DNA of 64,000 nt from Brevundimonas aurantiaca (GTDB taxonomy: Bacteria > Pseudomonadota > Alphaproteobacteria > Caulobacterales > Caulobacteraceae). The translations under genes and the position numbers were made by a program. The stretch lies in NCBI RefSeq assembly GCF_014199955.1, contig NZ_JACHOQ010000002.1, positions 310,001-374,000 of the forward strand, given 5' to 3'. A model generated the notes under the pieces. That model saw nothing but the letters and a program-made list of their open reading frames with translations, was not told the DNA's origin and did not search any database. Below are positions 39,274 through 49,092 of the stretch, piece after piece (position 1 is the stretch's first letter; each line of letters begins with the position of its first letter).

Positions 39274-41108
39274 ATCGTCCTGCCCGCCCGCGTCTGTTTG
39301 CGCCACAGGGCGGCGTACTCCCCGCCCTGGCGCGCCACCAGTTCGTGATGGGCGCCGCGCTCGACGATCCGCCCCGCCTTCAGCACCAGGATCTGGTCGG
39401 CGTCGGCCACGGTGGACAGCCGGTGGGCGACCACCAGGGTGGTGCGTCCGGCGCTGACCCGCCGCAGCGTCTTCTGGATCGCCGCCTCGGTGCGACTGTC
39501 CAGGGCGCTGGTGGCCTCGTCCAGGATCAGGATGCAGGGATCGGCCAGCAGGGCGCGTGCGATGCCCACCCTCTGCCGTTCGCCGCCCGACAGTTTCAGC
39601 CCCCGTTCTCCGACCCGTGTCTGCATCCCGTCCGGTAATCCGCGGATGAAGTCGGCCAGTTCCGCCGCCTCGGCCGCCGCCCAGACCTGGGCCTCGTCCG
39701 CCTCGGGCCGGGCGAAGGCGATATTGGCCGCCAAGGTGTCGTTGAACAGGGCCACGTCCTGCGGCACCAGGGCCACGGCGGCCCGCAAGGACGCCTGGGT
39801 CACGTCGCGCACGTCGCGGCCGTCGATCAGAACCCGGCCCTCCTGCGGGTCGATCAGGCGCAGGGCCAGTTTGACGATGGTCGACTTGCCCGCCCCCGAG
39901 GGCCCGACCAGGGCGGTGGTGGTTCCGGGCGCCGCCACGAAGCTGACGTCCTCCAGCCCATTGGCGCGGGCGTCGTGGCGGAAGCCGACGTGCTGGAACG
40001 CGACTTCGGCGCCGCGCGCTTCGGTCGGGCGCGGCAGAGGCTGGGCGTGGAGCGCATCGGCCACCTGGGGCGTCTGGCGCGTCACCTTCAGCATCTCCTC
40101 CATGTCGATGAAGGATTGGCGGATCTCGCGATAGGCGAAGCCGAGGATGTTCAGCGGGGCGTACAGGGAGACCATGATCAGCACCGCCGCGGTCACATCG
40201 CCCGGCCCCATTCGTCCGGCCGCCGCCTCAAACCCGGCCATCACCGCCATCACCCCCAGACCAAGGTTCATGATCAGGGCCTGAATCCCGTTCAGCAGGG
40301 CCAGGGAGGTGTTGGCCTTCAAGGCCGCCGCCGCATAGTCGCCCAGCGCCCGGTCATAGGTCAGGGCCGCCCGCGCCTCGGCGCCGAACGACTTGACCGT
40401 CTCATAGTTCAGAAGGGCGTCGACCGAGACCCCGGCGGCCTCCGAGTCGGCGGCGTTCATCACCCGCCGATGCTCCAGCCGCCAGTTCGACAGGGCGAAG
40501 GTGGCCGAAGCGTAGACGACCACCACCGCGATCGCCACAGCGGCGAACCGCCAGTCGTACTTGCCGCCCAGCACCGCCGCCGCCAGCACCAGCTCCACCC
40601 CCGTCGGGACCAGGTTGAAGGCCAGGATGCGCAGCAGGAAGTCCACGGCCCGCGAGCCGCGATCCAGGGTCCGCGACAGGGCGCCGGAGCGTTTGGTCTG
40701 GTGGAAATCCAGCGACAGGCTCAGGGCGTGGGCGAAGCCTTCGGCGGCTGTCCGCCTCTGGGCCGCCGCCCGGACCGGGGCGAAGACGACGTCTGAGGCC
40801 TGGGGCGCCGCCGCTGACAGAAACCGCACCAGGGCCCAGCCGACCGCAAAGGCGGCGAAGCCCCAGCCCATGGCGACGGCCGTTCCCTGTCCGGCCGCCA
40901 GCCGATTGACCGCCGCGCCCAGGACCAGGGGCGCCAGCACGCCCAAACCCTTGCCCGCCAGGGTCAGGGCGATCGCCGCCCCCAGCCGCACGCGCAGCTG
41001 CGGCGCGCCCGATCGCCCGACCAGCCGCACCAGATCCGCCAGCGCCTTCAGCGTCGGTGGGCCTTCCGTCCTGTCCTGCATGCTCCCCGCCTGCTGCGCC
41101 TTGACCAT
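39258..41108 (-). CDS. Atm1/HMT1-like ABC transporter, fused permease and ATPase
   Basis: About 616 residues. Six membrane helices (roughly 45-330) precede an ATPase domain with Walker A GPSGAGKST, signature LSGGERQRVGIARALL and Walker B CILILDEATSALD. The domain order and sequence (FALSNWRLEHRRVMNAADSEA; DALLNYETVKSFG) match the Atm1/ABCB7 group, which exports glutathione-linked sulfur or metal species, relevant given the suf operon in the window. The start is uncertain: ATGs at 41108, 41081 or 41159 are all possible and none has a good ribosome site. Confidence 0.9.
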   Translation of the reverse strand: MVKAQQAGSMQDRTEGPPTLKALADLVRLVGRSGAPQLRVRLGAAIALTLAGKGLGVLAPLVLGAAVNRLAAGQGTAVAMGWGFAAFAVGWALVRFLSAAAPQASDVVFAPVRAAAQRRTAAEGFAHALSLSLDFHQTKRSGALSRTLDRGSRAVDFLLRILAFNLVPTGVELVLAAAVLGGKYDWRFAAVAIAVVVVYASATFALSNWRLEHRRVMNAADSEAAGVSVDALLNYETVKSFGAEARAALTYDRALGDYAAAALKANTSLALLNGIQALIMNLGLGVMAVMAGFEAAAGRMGPGDVTAAVLIMVSLYAPLNILGFAYREIRQSFIDMEEMLKVTRQTPQVADALHAQPLPRPTEARGAEVAFQHVGFRHDARANGLEDVSFVAAPGTTTALVGPSGAGKSTIVKLALRLIDPQEGRVLIDGRDVRDVTQASLRAAVALVPQDVALFNDTLAANIAFARPEADEAQVWAAAEAAELADFIRGLPDGMQTRVGERGLKLSGGERQRVGIARALLADPCILILDEATSALDSRTEAAIQKTLRRVSAGRTTLVVAHRLSTVADADQILVLKAGRIVERGAHHELVARQGGEYAALWRKQTRAGRTIQAAG

Positions 41109-41206
41109 CGGGTCGCGCCGGCCGCCGGAGCGCTCTCCGCGCATCGCCATGGTTCGCATATGGACAGTCAAGACGGCCGGGAAAAGGCCGCCCGGCGCCG
41201 GACGGC

Positions 41207-42223
41207 TCAGTTCAGGCCGGCGATGGCGGCGATCAGCTCGTCCACCGCCTCTTCCTGGGTCGCCCAGGAACAGACGAACCGCACCGAGCCGTCGTCGAAC
41301 TGATAGCAGGCCCAGCCCAGGGCCTTCAGCCTCTGGTGCGCCTCGGCCGGCATACGGACGAAGACCGTATTGGATTCGACCGGATGAGCCAGGACGAAGG
41401 GCGAGCGCGTCGCGATCCCCGCCGCCAGACGCTGGGCCATCAGATTGGCGTGGGCGCCGCCCGCCTCCCAGTCGCCGCTTTCCAACAGCCCCAGCATGGG
41501 TCCGGCCAGCGTCCGGGCCTTGGACGCCGTCTGTCCGGCCTGTTTCAGCCGATTGTCCAGCCGCCGCGCCAGGCTCTTGTCGAACAGGACCAGGGCCTCG
41601 ACGCAAGACGCGCCCGCCTTGGCGCCGCCGAACACCAATATGTCCACGCCCAGGCGCGCAATGTCCTTCAGGTCGAACCCGGCCGCAGCCGCATTGGCCA
41701 GCCGCGCCCCGTCTATATGCACCCCATAGCCGCGCGCCTTCACCGGCTCGATCAGATGGCGCAGCTCTTCTTCCGTATAGACGGCGCCGTATTCCGTGGC
41801 CTGGGTCAGGGACAGGGCGGCCGGCGGCTGGCGATGGCCGACCTCGGGCTCGGTCAGCTGCGCCTTCAGCGCCAGGGGATCGATCCGCCCGGAGAAGCCC
41901 GGCAGGCCGATCAGCCCCACCCCCTGGCCGAAGAAGCCCGGCGCCCCCGTCTCATCGGTGCAGACATGGGCGGCGTTGTGCGCAAGCACCGCCTCGAACG
42001 GATAGGTCAGCATCGACAGGGCGATGGCGTTGGCCGCCGTGCCGCTGAAGACGAAACGGACGTCAGCGTCGGCGTCCAGCCTCTGGCGAATCTGGTCGGC
42101 GGCCCGCGCCGTGATCGCATCGGCGCCGTAGGAGGGAACAAAGCCCGCGTTGGCCTGGATCAGGCCCTCCAGGGCGCTGGGCGCCATTCCGGCGGTGTTG
42201 TCGGATCCGAAATCGTAACGCAT
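41207..42223 (-). CDS. ltaE: Low-specificity L-threonine aldolase-like PLP enzyme
   Basis: 338 residues of the beta-eliminating lyase/threonine aldolase family, cleaving threonine or allo-threonine to glycine and acetaldehyde. It begins MRYDFGSDNTAGMAP, with HIDGARLANAAAAGFD and the PLP lysine in FGGAKAGASCVEALVLFD. The ATG at 42223 overlaps the mscS stop as ATGA. Substrate preference cannot be set by eye, so alanine-racemising or other aldolase relatives are possible. Confidence 0.88.
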   Translation of the reverse strand: MRYDFGSDNTAGMAPSALEGLIQANAGFVPSYGADAITARAADQIRQRLDADADVRFVFSGTAANAIALSMLTYPFEAVLAHNAAHVCTDETGAPGFFGQGVGLIGLPGFSGRIDPLALKAQLTEPEVGHRQPPAALSLTQATEYGAVYTEEELRHLIEPVKARGYGVHIDGARLANAAAAGFDLKDIARLGVDILVFGGAKAGASCVEALVLFDKSLARRLDNRLKQAGQTASKARTLAGPMLGLLESGDWEAGGAHANLMAQRLAAGIATRSPFVLAHPVESNTVFVRMPAEAHQRLKALGWACYQFDDGSVRFVCSWATQEEAVDELIAAIAGLN

Positions 42224-43173
42224 CAGCGGGTCTTTGTACTCGTCTCTTCGGCCTGGCTCGGGTCGACCGTCCGCACACGGACCACCGGCATGACGTCCTC
42301 GTCGCCATAGGGCACGGCGACCTGGTGCGGGAAGGGAATCTCGATCTCGGCGGCGTCCAGCGCCTCCTTGCCGCCCTGCATCAGATCGGCCTGGGTCTGC
42401 CACCAGTCCTCGACCTTGACCCAGGCGTGCAGGGTGATCTGGACCGCGCTGTCCAGCAGGCCGGTCACCCCGGTCCAGGGATGGGGGTCGTGCAGAACCT
42501 TCTCATGGGCCGCGGCCATGTCGGCCAGGACGCGGCGCGCCTTGTTCAGATCCTCGCCGTAGCCGACGGTGAAATTGATCTCGATCCGCCGGGTCTGCTG
42601 ACCGGTCAGATTGGTCAGGGGGTCGCTCAGGACCTTGGAGTTCGGAATGACGATCTTGTGGTTGTTGGCGTTCGACAGCTGGGTCGTGAACAGGTCCAGC
42701 CGCTGCACCGTCCCGGCCATGCCGCCGACGTCCACCACGTCCCCGACGCGGTAGGGCCGCAGGATCAGAAGCATGATGCCCGAGGCCACATTGGACAGCG
42801 TCCCCTGAAGCGCCAGGCCCACGGCCAGGGACGCCGCCCCCAGGACCGCGATGATGGAGGTGGTCTGCACCCCCAGCCTTTGCAGCACGGCGATCATGCC
42901 GATGATGATCACCACCACCCGGACCACCTGAACGGCGAAGCTGAGGACCGTCTGGTCGTGGCGGAAGGCGCCGATCCGCGACAGCGCCCTTCGCGCCAGC
43001 CCCGCCGCCCATTTGGCCGCGAACAGGGTCGCGGCGAAGATCAGGGCCGCGATGATCAGATTGATGGCGAAGTCGCCGGCCATGTCGGTCAGCTTGGCGA
43101 TCATGACGGCGTCGACGGCCACGGCCTGGCGACCGGCCGCCACTGCTTCGGCGAGAGAGTTGTCTATGGACAT
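42223..43173 (-). CDS. MscS-family mechanosensitive ion channel
   Basis: 316 residues. Three membrane helices (about 28-55, 75-100, 108-135), the third being the pore helix with Ala/Gly packing (IIAVLGAASLAVGLALQGTLSNVASG). The cytoplasmic beta domain (RPYRVGDVVDVGGMAGTVQRLDLFTTQL) and the C-terminal alpha/beta domain follow. Releases solutes on osmotic downshock. Its stop overlaps the start of the aldolase gene, an apparently fortuitous operon. Confidence 0.93.
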   Translation of the reverse strand: MSIDNSLAEAVAAGRQAVAVDAVMIAKLTDMAGDFAINLIIAALIFAATLFAAKWAAGLARRALSRIGAFRHDQTVLSFAVQVVRVVVIIIGMIAVLQRLGVQTTSIIAVLGAASLAVGLALQGTLSNVASGIMLLILRPYRVGDVVDVGGMAGTVQRLDLFTTQLSNANNHKIVIPNSKVLSDPLTNLTGQQTRRIEINFTVGYGEDLNKARRVLADMAAAHEKVLHDPHPWTGVTGLLDSAVQITLHAWVKVEDWWQTQADLMQGGKEALDAAEIEIPFPHQVAVPYGDEDVMPVVRVRTVDPSQAEETSTKTR

Positions 43174-43300
43174 GGTCGCGGGTCTAACGCCTTAAGTCCC
43201 GATTGGAACCCCGCCGGCTCAATTTCCCGCTCCTTCCGCGCATGTCGCCTTCGCGCAAAGACGGTTGGCGGCGGCCCGTTCGGCCTGATAGCGTCGCCTT

Positions 43301-43855
43301 ATGACTCGCACCCTCCCGATCCTCCTCGCCGCCCTCGCCGTCTCCGCCTGTGCGACGCGCGGGACGCCGGTCTCCTACGCCGAAACGGCTTCGGCGGCCG
43401 CCCGCGCCGCAGCCCAGGTCGAGGGCCAGGCCGGCCAGACGCCGCAGCAGGCCTGGGACGCCGGAAACCAGGCCTATCTGGCGTGGAACGGCGCCCGGCG
43501 CGGCTGGACCACCACCGCCAGCGGCCTGCAATACCGCCGCGTGGGCAAGGCCCATCCCGAGGGCGCCCAGCCTTCGGCGACCGATACGGTCAAGGTCCAT
43601 TATCGCGGGACCTTCATCGACGGACGCGAGTTCGACAGCTCCTACGCCCGCAACGAACCGGCCGAGTTTCCGCTGAACCGGGTCATCAAGGGCTGGACCG
43701 AAGGGGTGGCCCTGATGCGGGTCGGCGAGACCTATGAGTTCGTCATTCCGCCGGCCCTGGCCTATGGCTCGCGCTGGGTCGGCGGCGACCAGCTTCCGCC
43801 CAACTCCACCCTGCGCTTTTCGGTGGAGCTGCTGGACGTCGCCCCCGGCGCCTGA
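43301..43855 (+). CDS. FKBP-type peptidyl-prolyl isomerase, lipoprotein
   Basis: 184 residues. The signal peptide ends at lipobox AVSAC (Cys17). After a short helical linker (25-75) the FKBP domain reads VKVHYRGTFIDGREFDSSY, PLNRVIKGWTEGVALMRVGE and FVIPPALAYGS, with most active-site residues. It should act in the periplasm, anchored to a membrane, to assist folding of exported proteins. Confidence 0.9.
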   Translation: MTRTLPILLAALAVSACATRGTPVSYAETASAAARAAAQVEGQAGQTPQQAWDAGNQAYLAWNGARRGWTTTASGLQYRRVGKAHPEGAQPSATDTVKVHYRGTFIDGREFDSSYARNEPAEFPLNRVIKGWTEGVALMRVGETYEFVIPPALAYGSRWVGGDQLPPNSTLRFSVELLDVAPGA

Positions 43856-43972
43856 CGCCGGGGTCCGGGCGAACGAGATTTTCGGAGTCCGATCGGCCGG
43901 ACCGCTTGACGATCCACGCGGTGCGGCGGACTGTCGCGCCTCTCCCTTTCCTGAGTTCGAAAGTCCGCGTCC

Positions 43973-45928
43973 ATGATCCGCACCCGCCTTCGCGCCGTCG
44001 GCCTCGCCCTCCTGCTGGCCTCCGCCGCACCGGCCGCCCTGGCGCAACAGGCGTCGACGGCGGCGCCCGCCCTGCCGGCGCCCCTGACGCCCATCCCAGC
44101 GGCGCGCGACGTCGCCTATCCGGGGGTGATCGGTCTGGAAATCGACGCGACCAACCTGGGCCAGCACATCTTCTCGATCACCGAGACTCTTCCCGTCGCC
44201 CAGAGCGGGCCCATGGTCCTGTTCTTCCCTGAATGGCTGCCGGGCAACCACGGTCCGGTCGGGCCGATCACCCAGCTGGCGGGGATCGAGATCACCGCGA
44301 ACGGCCGGCGGGTCGAATGGGTCCGCGACACCCTCAGCCCCTTCGCCTATCACATCACGGTTCCGGCCGGGGCGACCGAGCTGAAGATCGCCATGCAGCA
44401 CCTGTCGCCGACCAGCGGCGCCCAGGGCCGGGTGACGATGACGCCCGAGATGCTGAACATCCAGTGGGAGAAGATGCTGCTCTATCCCGCCGGTCACTGG
44501 TCGCGGAACATCATGGTCCATCCCACGGTCAAGTTCCCCACCGGCTGGCGGTTCGGCACGGCCCTGGAGCCTGAGAGCAAGGAGGGCGACCTCCAGACCT
44601 TCAAGCCGGTCAATCTGGAAGTCCTGATCGACAGTCCCGTCTTCGCCGGCCTCCACTATCGCCAGATCGATCTCGATCCCGGCGGCCGCTCTCCGGTTCG
44701 CGCCAACATCGTCGCCGACGAGGCCAAGAACCTGGAAGCCACCGACGAGCAGGTCCAGATCCTGCGCAACCTCGTGACCCAGATGGACCGCCTCTACGGC
44801 GCTCGCCATTTCGACCACTACGACTTCCTGATCGCCATGACCGACAAGCTGGGCGGCATCGGTCTTGAGCATCATCGCTCCTCCGAGAACTCGGTCGATC
44901 CCGAGTTCTTCACCGGCTGGGCCACCCATCTGGGCGACCGCGATCTGCTCAGCCACGAGATGAACCACTCCTGGGACGGCAAATGGCGTCGCCCGGCGGA
45001 CCAGTATGTGCCTAACTTCAACAGCCCGATGCAGAACAGCCTGCTGTGGGTCTATGAAGGCCAGACCCAATACTACGGCCAGGTCGTCGCGGCCCGTTCG
45101 GGCCTTCTGACCAAGGAACAGGCCATGGACTCCCTGGCCATGACGGCGGCCTCCTATGACTACCGGGTCGGGCGCGGCTGGCGCGCGCTTCAGGACACCA
45201 CCAACGACCCGATCATCAGCCAGCGCCGGCCCAAGGCCTGGCTGTCCTGGCAGAGGGACGAGGACTACTATTCCGAGGGCCAGCTGATCTGGCTCGACGT
45301 CGACACCACGATCCGTGAGAAGACCGGCGGGCGCAAGTCGCTCGACGACTTCGCCCGCGCCTTCTACGGCGTCCAGGACGGCAGTTTCGAACCGGCGCCC
45401 TATGCGTTCGAAGACGTGGTGGCGGCCCTGAACGGGGTAGTCGAGAACGACTGGGCGGCCTTCCTGCGCGCCCGCCTGGACGCCGTCGGTCCCGACGCCC
45501 GCGCGCCCCTGGACGGGCTGGAGCGCGGCGGCTGGCGGCTGACCTACGGCGAGACCCCGACCGCCTATCAGAAGACCCTGTACGGCGAGTTCAAGCGCAA
45601 CGACTTCACCTATTCCCTGGGCCTGCAGACCGGCGAGAACAATGCGATCCGCAGCGTCCAGTGGGGCAGTCCGTCCTTCAAGGCCGGCCTGGCGCCGGGC
45701 ATGGAGATCGTCGCCGTCAACGGCCAGGCCGCCAAGCCGGACCGACTGGCCGAGGCCGTCACCGCCGCCAAGGACCCCGCCGTGCCGATCACCCTGATCG
45801 TCAAGGACGGCGACCAGTACCGGACCGTCGTCCTCGACTATCACGACGGCCTTCGCTACCCGCGCCTGGAACGCATCCCCGGAACCCCGGACCGGCTGGG
45901 CGACATACTGACGCCGCGCCGACGCTGA
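43973..45928 (+). CDS. M61 family metallopeptidase (glycyl aminopeptidase-like), first of tandem pair
   Basis: 651 residues with an N-terminal signal peptide (about 1-25, ending ALAQQ), so periplasmic. Zinc motif H328-EMNH with downstream LLWVYEGQTQYYGQV providing the third ligand. A C-terminal PDZ-like domain (about 540-620) contains SPSFKAGLAPGMEIVAVNGQ. Members trim N-terminal Gly or Ala. It is followed by a close paralogue in the same direction (46156-48141), separated by a REP-like element. Confidence 0.92.
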   Translation: MIRTRLRAVGLALLLASAAPAALAQQASTAAPALPAPLTPIPAARDVAYPGVIGLEIDATNLGQHIFSITETLPVAQSGPMVLFFPEWLPGNHGPVGPITQLAGIEITANGRRVEWVRDTLSPFAYHITVPAGATELKIAMQHLSPTSGAQGRVTMTPEMLNIQWEKMLLYPAGHWSRNIMVHPTVKFPTGWRFGTALEPESKEGDLQTFKPVNLEVLIDSPVFAGLHYRQIDLDPGGRSPVRANIVADEAKNLEATDEQVQILRNLVTQMDRLYGARHFDHYDFLIAMTDKLGGIGLEHHRSSENSVDPEFFTGWATHLGDRDLLSHEMNHSWDGKWRRPADQYVPNFNSPMQNSLLWVYEGQTQYYGQVVAARSGLLTKEQAMDSLAMTAASYDYRVGRGWRALQDTTNDPIISQRRPKAWLSWQRDEDYYSEGQLIWLDVDTTIREKTGGRKSLDDFARAFYGVQDGSFEPAPYAFEDVVAALNGVVENDWAAFLRARLDAVGPDARAPLDGLERGGWRLTYGETPTAYQKTLYGEFKRNDFTYSLGLQTGENNAIRSVQWGSPSFKAGLAPGMEIVAVNGQAAKPDRLAEAVTAAKDPAVPITLIVKDGDQYRTVVLDYHDGLRYPRLERIPGTPDRLGDILTPRRR

Positions 45929-45994
45929 CGCCGATAGAACCCCTTTCTGTCTCTCCGCTTCGCTCCGAGCCGCCGCCCCATCGCCTCGCGACAG

Positions 45995-46074
45995 GGAGGA
46001 GACAACACCGTCTCCTCCCCACAGGGTGGGGAGGTGGCGCGGCGCCGCTCGGCGCCGTGACGGAGGGGCTCTAA
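45995..46074. repeat. REP-like palindromic element between the M61 genes
   Basis: GGAGGAGAC/GTCTCCTCC (45995-46019), CCTCCCC/GGGGAGG (46014-46033) and a GCGGCGCCGC block form overlapping hairpins, ending GTGACGGAGGGGCTC. It resembles the family C elements near 28.5 and 29.0 kb. Confidence 0.65.
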
Positions 46075-46155
46075 CGCCGCACCGCGCCCGCTGCACTTGA
46101 CGCCCCTTGCCCGCTCCCCGACGGTGCAGATCTGCCCTCTCGTTCGGATGACCTG

Positions 46156-48141
46156 ATGCCGCGTACCCGCCTGACCGCCGCCGCCTGCCTCGCCGCCCTG
46201 ATGACGGCCGCCCCAGCCCTGGCCCAGGATTTCCAGTCGACGCCGGTGGTGGTCGAGGCGCGCGACGCGGCCCTGGCCCTGCCGCGGCCCCAACCGGCCA
46301 TCCCCGCCCCTGCGGACAGGCCCTATCCCGGCGTCATCCAGTACCGGGCCGACATTACCGACCTGGACCGGCGAATCATCCGCGTCAGCCAGACCATACC
46401 GGTCGCGGGGCCCGGCCCGCTGACCCTGCTCTATCCGAAATATCTGCCGGGCAACCACGCCGCCACCGGCCCCATCCAGCTGCTGGCCGGCCTTACCGTC
46501 ACGGCGAATGGTCAGAGGCTGGAATGGCTGCGCGACACCCTCGACCCCTACGCCTTCCACCTGGACGTTCCGGCGGGCGTGACGGCGATCGAGGTGGCCT
46601 TCGAACAGCTGACCCAGCCTGACAGCTCCAACTGGCGCGTCCTGATGACCCCCGCCATGGTCAATCTGCAGTGGGAGAAGGCCATCCTCTATCCGGCCGG
46701 CTACTACAGCCGCCAGATCCAGGTCGCCCCCTCCATCCGCCTGCCCGCAGGCTGGAGCTACGGCACGGCCCTGAAGACCGAAGGCCGCGACGGCGATGTG
46801 GCGCGGCTGGAGACCACCGACCTCTACACCCTGATCGACAGCCCGGTTTTCGCCGGCGCCCACTATCGCCGCGTCGATATCGACCCGAACGGCGCCCCGT
46901 CTGAATCAAGGGTCCACCTGAACCTCCTCGCCGACGAGGAGAAGGGTCTCGCCGCCACCGAAGAGCAGTTGAAGCTCTACGAGAACATGGTCCAGCAGGC
47001 CGACCGCCTGTTCGGCGCCCGTCACTTCGACAACTATGAGTTCCTCTTCGCCCTGACCGACCAGATGGGCGGCATCGGCCTGGAGCATCATCGCTCCTCC
47101 GAGAACACCGGCGCCCCCGGCTTCTTCACCGACTGGGCCAAGAGCGCCGGCGATCGCGCCCTTCTGCCCCACGAATACACCCACTCCTGGAACGGCAAGT
47201 TCATGCGCCCGGCGGATGAGCTGACCGCCAACCACAACGTCCCGACCCAGAACACCCTGCTGTGGGTCTATGAGGGCCAGACGGAATATTGGGGCGATGT
47301 CCTGGCCGCCCGTTCGGGCCTGCATTCCAAGGGGGTGGCCCTGGCGACCCTGGCCTCGATCGCCGCCTTCTATGACAACCAGCCCGGCCGTCAGTGGCGC
47401 GCCCTTCAGGACACCAACAACCACAATCTCCTGGGCTACCGCGTGCCCGGCCAATATCCCTCCTGGATGCGGGGCACCGGCGACTACTATCGTGAAAGCC
47501 TGCTGGTCTGGCTGGACGCCGACACCCTGATCCGGGCCGAGACCGACGGCCGCAAGTCGCTCGACGACTTCGCCCGGGCCTTCTTCGGCCACAGCGCCGG
47601 CTCTTGGACGCCCCAGGGCTACACCTTCGATCAGGTGGTGGCCGCCCTGAACGCGGTCCATCCGCACGACTGGGCCGGCTTCCTGCGGGATCGGCTGGAC
47701 GCCGTCGGCCCCGACGCCCGCGCGCCCCTGGCGGGGATCGAACGGGGCGGCTGGCGCCTGACCTATACCGACACGCCCAACGCCGATGAAAAGGCGGTGA
47801 ACGGCGGCTGGGCCAATGACTTCCAATATTCGCTGGGCTTCAGCCTGTCGGGTGACAAGCTGGCCAATATCCGCTGGGGCGGCCCGGCCTTCGAACAGGG
47901 GATCGGCGCCGGCTGGTCGCTTGTCGCCGTCAACGGCAAGGCGGGCTCGGCGGAGGTTCTGCGCGACGCCGTCACGGCCGCCAAGGGGACGGACGCCCCC
48001 CTGGAGCTGCTGATCAAGTCCGGCGACCGGTTCCGCACCGTCGCCTTCGACTATCACGACGGCCTGCGCTATCCGCGTCTGGAGCGGATCGAAGGAACCC
48101 CGGACTGGCTGTCCGACATCCTGGCCCCGCGCCGGCGCTGA
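46156..48141 (+). CDS. M61 family metallopeptidase, second of tandem pair
   Basis: 661 residues, same layout as its neighbour: signal peptide (about 1-23, PALAQ), zinc motif H339-EYTH followed by TLLWVYEGQTEYWGDV, and a C-terminal PDZ-like domain with GPAFEQGIGAGWSLVAVNGK. The two share long stretches (for example MGGIGLEHHRSSEN) and both end with a YHDGLRYPRLERI segment, so they arose by duplication. The substitution of HEYTH for HEMNH and the divergent N-termini suggest different substrates. Confidence 0.92.
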   Translation: MPRTRLTAAACLAALMTAAPALAQDFQSTPVVVEARDAALALPRPQPAIPAPADRPYPGVIQYRADITDLDRRIIRVSQTIPVAGPGPLTLLYPKYLPGNHAATGPIQLLAGLTVTANGQRLEWLRDTLDPYAFHLDVPAGVTAIEVAFEQLTQPDSSNWRVLMTPAMVNLQWEKAILYPAGYYSRQIQVAPSIRLPAGWSYGTALKTEGRDGDVARLETTDLYTLIDSPVFAGAHYRRVDIDPNGAPSESRVHLNLLADEEKGLAATEEQLKLYENMVQQADRLFGARHFDNYEFLFALTDQMGGIGLEHHRSSENTGAPGFFTDWAKSAGDRALLPHEYTHSWNGKFMRPADELTANHNVPTQNTLLWVYEGQTEYWGDVLAARSGLHSKGVALATLASIAAFYDNQPGRQWRALQDTNNHNLLGYRVPGQYPSWMRGTGDYYRESLLVWLDADTLIRAETDGRKSLDDFARAFFGHSAGSWTPQGYTFDQVVAALNAVHPHDWAGFLRDRLDAVGPDARAPLAGIERGGWRLTYTDTPNADEKAVNGGWANDFQYSLGFSLSGDKLANIRWGGPAFEQGIGAGWSLVAVNGKAGSAEVLRDAVTAAKGTDAPLELLIKSGDRFRTVAFDYHDGLRYPRLERIEGTPDWLSDILAPRRR

Positions 48142-48145
48142 GGTC

Positions 48146-48946
48146 TCAGCCCGGCTTTCTGAAACGATAGACGAACTGGTCGGTCTTGCCGCGGATGGCG
48201 GCGTCGAAGACGTTCAGACTGTGGTCGTCGTCGGGGTTGGCGACCGCCCGGCTCTCGGCCTCGAAGACGAAGCCGGCGGCCTCGACCTCGCGCCTCAGAT
48301 AGTCGCCCTCGATCCGGTGCAGGGTCTGAACCGCCGAAATCCCCGTCCCCGGCGCCGCCTGGTGGTCGATCACCACATAGCGGCCGCCGGGCTTCAGGGC
48401 GGCGAAGACCGCGGCGTTCATCCTGGCCACATCGGTGTTGAAGCCGGGAATGTGGAAGTCGTGGTACTCCTGGCTCATGAAGACTAGGTCCAGCGGCTGG
48501 TCATAGGTCATGGAGTCCAGCAGACCATTGACCCGCGTCACATTGGGATAGGCCGCGACCAGGGCGTCGGCCAGGGGGTTTTCCCGCGTCATGGTCCGCT
48601 CGGGCACGAAGGCGTAGACCCGGCCCGTCGGCCCGACCACGTCCGAGAACAGACGGGTGAAATAGCCGGCGCCGGGGCGGATGTCGGCCACCTTGTCGCC
48701 GGGCGCGACCTGGGCGAAGGCCAGGATTTCGGCCGGATGACGCAGCGGATCGCGCGCCACCTCCTCGGCCGGGCGTTTCGGATCGGCGACGGCGTCGGCA
48801 TAGAGGGAGACATAGGCGGGGGCGGACGAGGACGCGCTGTCCACGACCACCGTCCGGTCGCCGCCGTCGGAGGCGATGATGATACATCCCGACAGTCCCG
48901 CCGCCAGGGCCAGAACCGCCGCGCCCGCCGCCCATCGTCTCATCAT
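48146..48946 (-). CDS. Lipoprotein with SAM-methyltransferase-like domain
   Basis: 266 residues from the ATG at 48946 behind GGGAGA. The signal peptide ends in lipobox GLSGC (Cys21). The remainder is a class I methyltransferase fold: VADIRPGAGYFTRLFSDVVG is the SAM loop, PLDLVFMSQEYHDFH motif IV, and LKPGGRYVVIDHQA motif VI. An exported methyltransferase-like protein is odd, since SAM is cytoplasmic. It may bind rather than catalyse. Related secreted proteins are widespread in proteobacteria without known function. Confidence 0.85.
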   Translation of the reverse strand: MMRRWAAGAAVLALAAGLSGCIIIASDGGDRTVVVDSASSSAPAYVSLYADAVADPKRPAEEVARDPLRHPAEILAFAQVAPGDKVADIRPGAGYFTRLFSDVVGPTGRVYAFVPERTMTRENPLADALVAAYPNVTRVNGLLDSMTYDQPLDLVFMSQEYHDFHIPGFNTDVARMNAAVFAALKPGGRYVVIDHQAAPGTGISAVQTLHRIEGDYLRREVEAAGFVFEAESRAVANPDDDHSLNVFDAAIRGKTDQFVYRFRKPG

Positions 48947-49092
48947 CTCGTCTCCCTCAGTTCGTCGCGATAGGCTCGCATTTCGTCGCCCGGCGCAAGC
49001 CGCTATCCCGCTTGAAACGATCCGAATCCTCACGCGATTTGCGCCCCGGCCCCGGCGGCGCTAGTCCGGCGACAGATTTCCAAGGTCTCGCC

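Noticed and set aside
43184..46096. A 970-codon open frame on the minus strand across the FKBP and first M61 genes
   Set aside because: It lies opposite two well-supported genes, has no recognisable motif and reads as GC-driven antisense of their codons.
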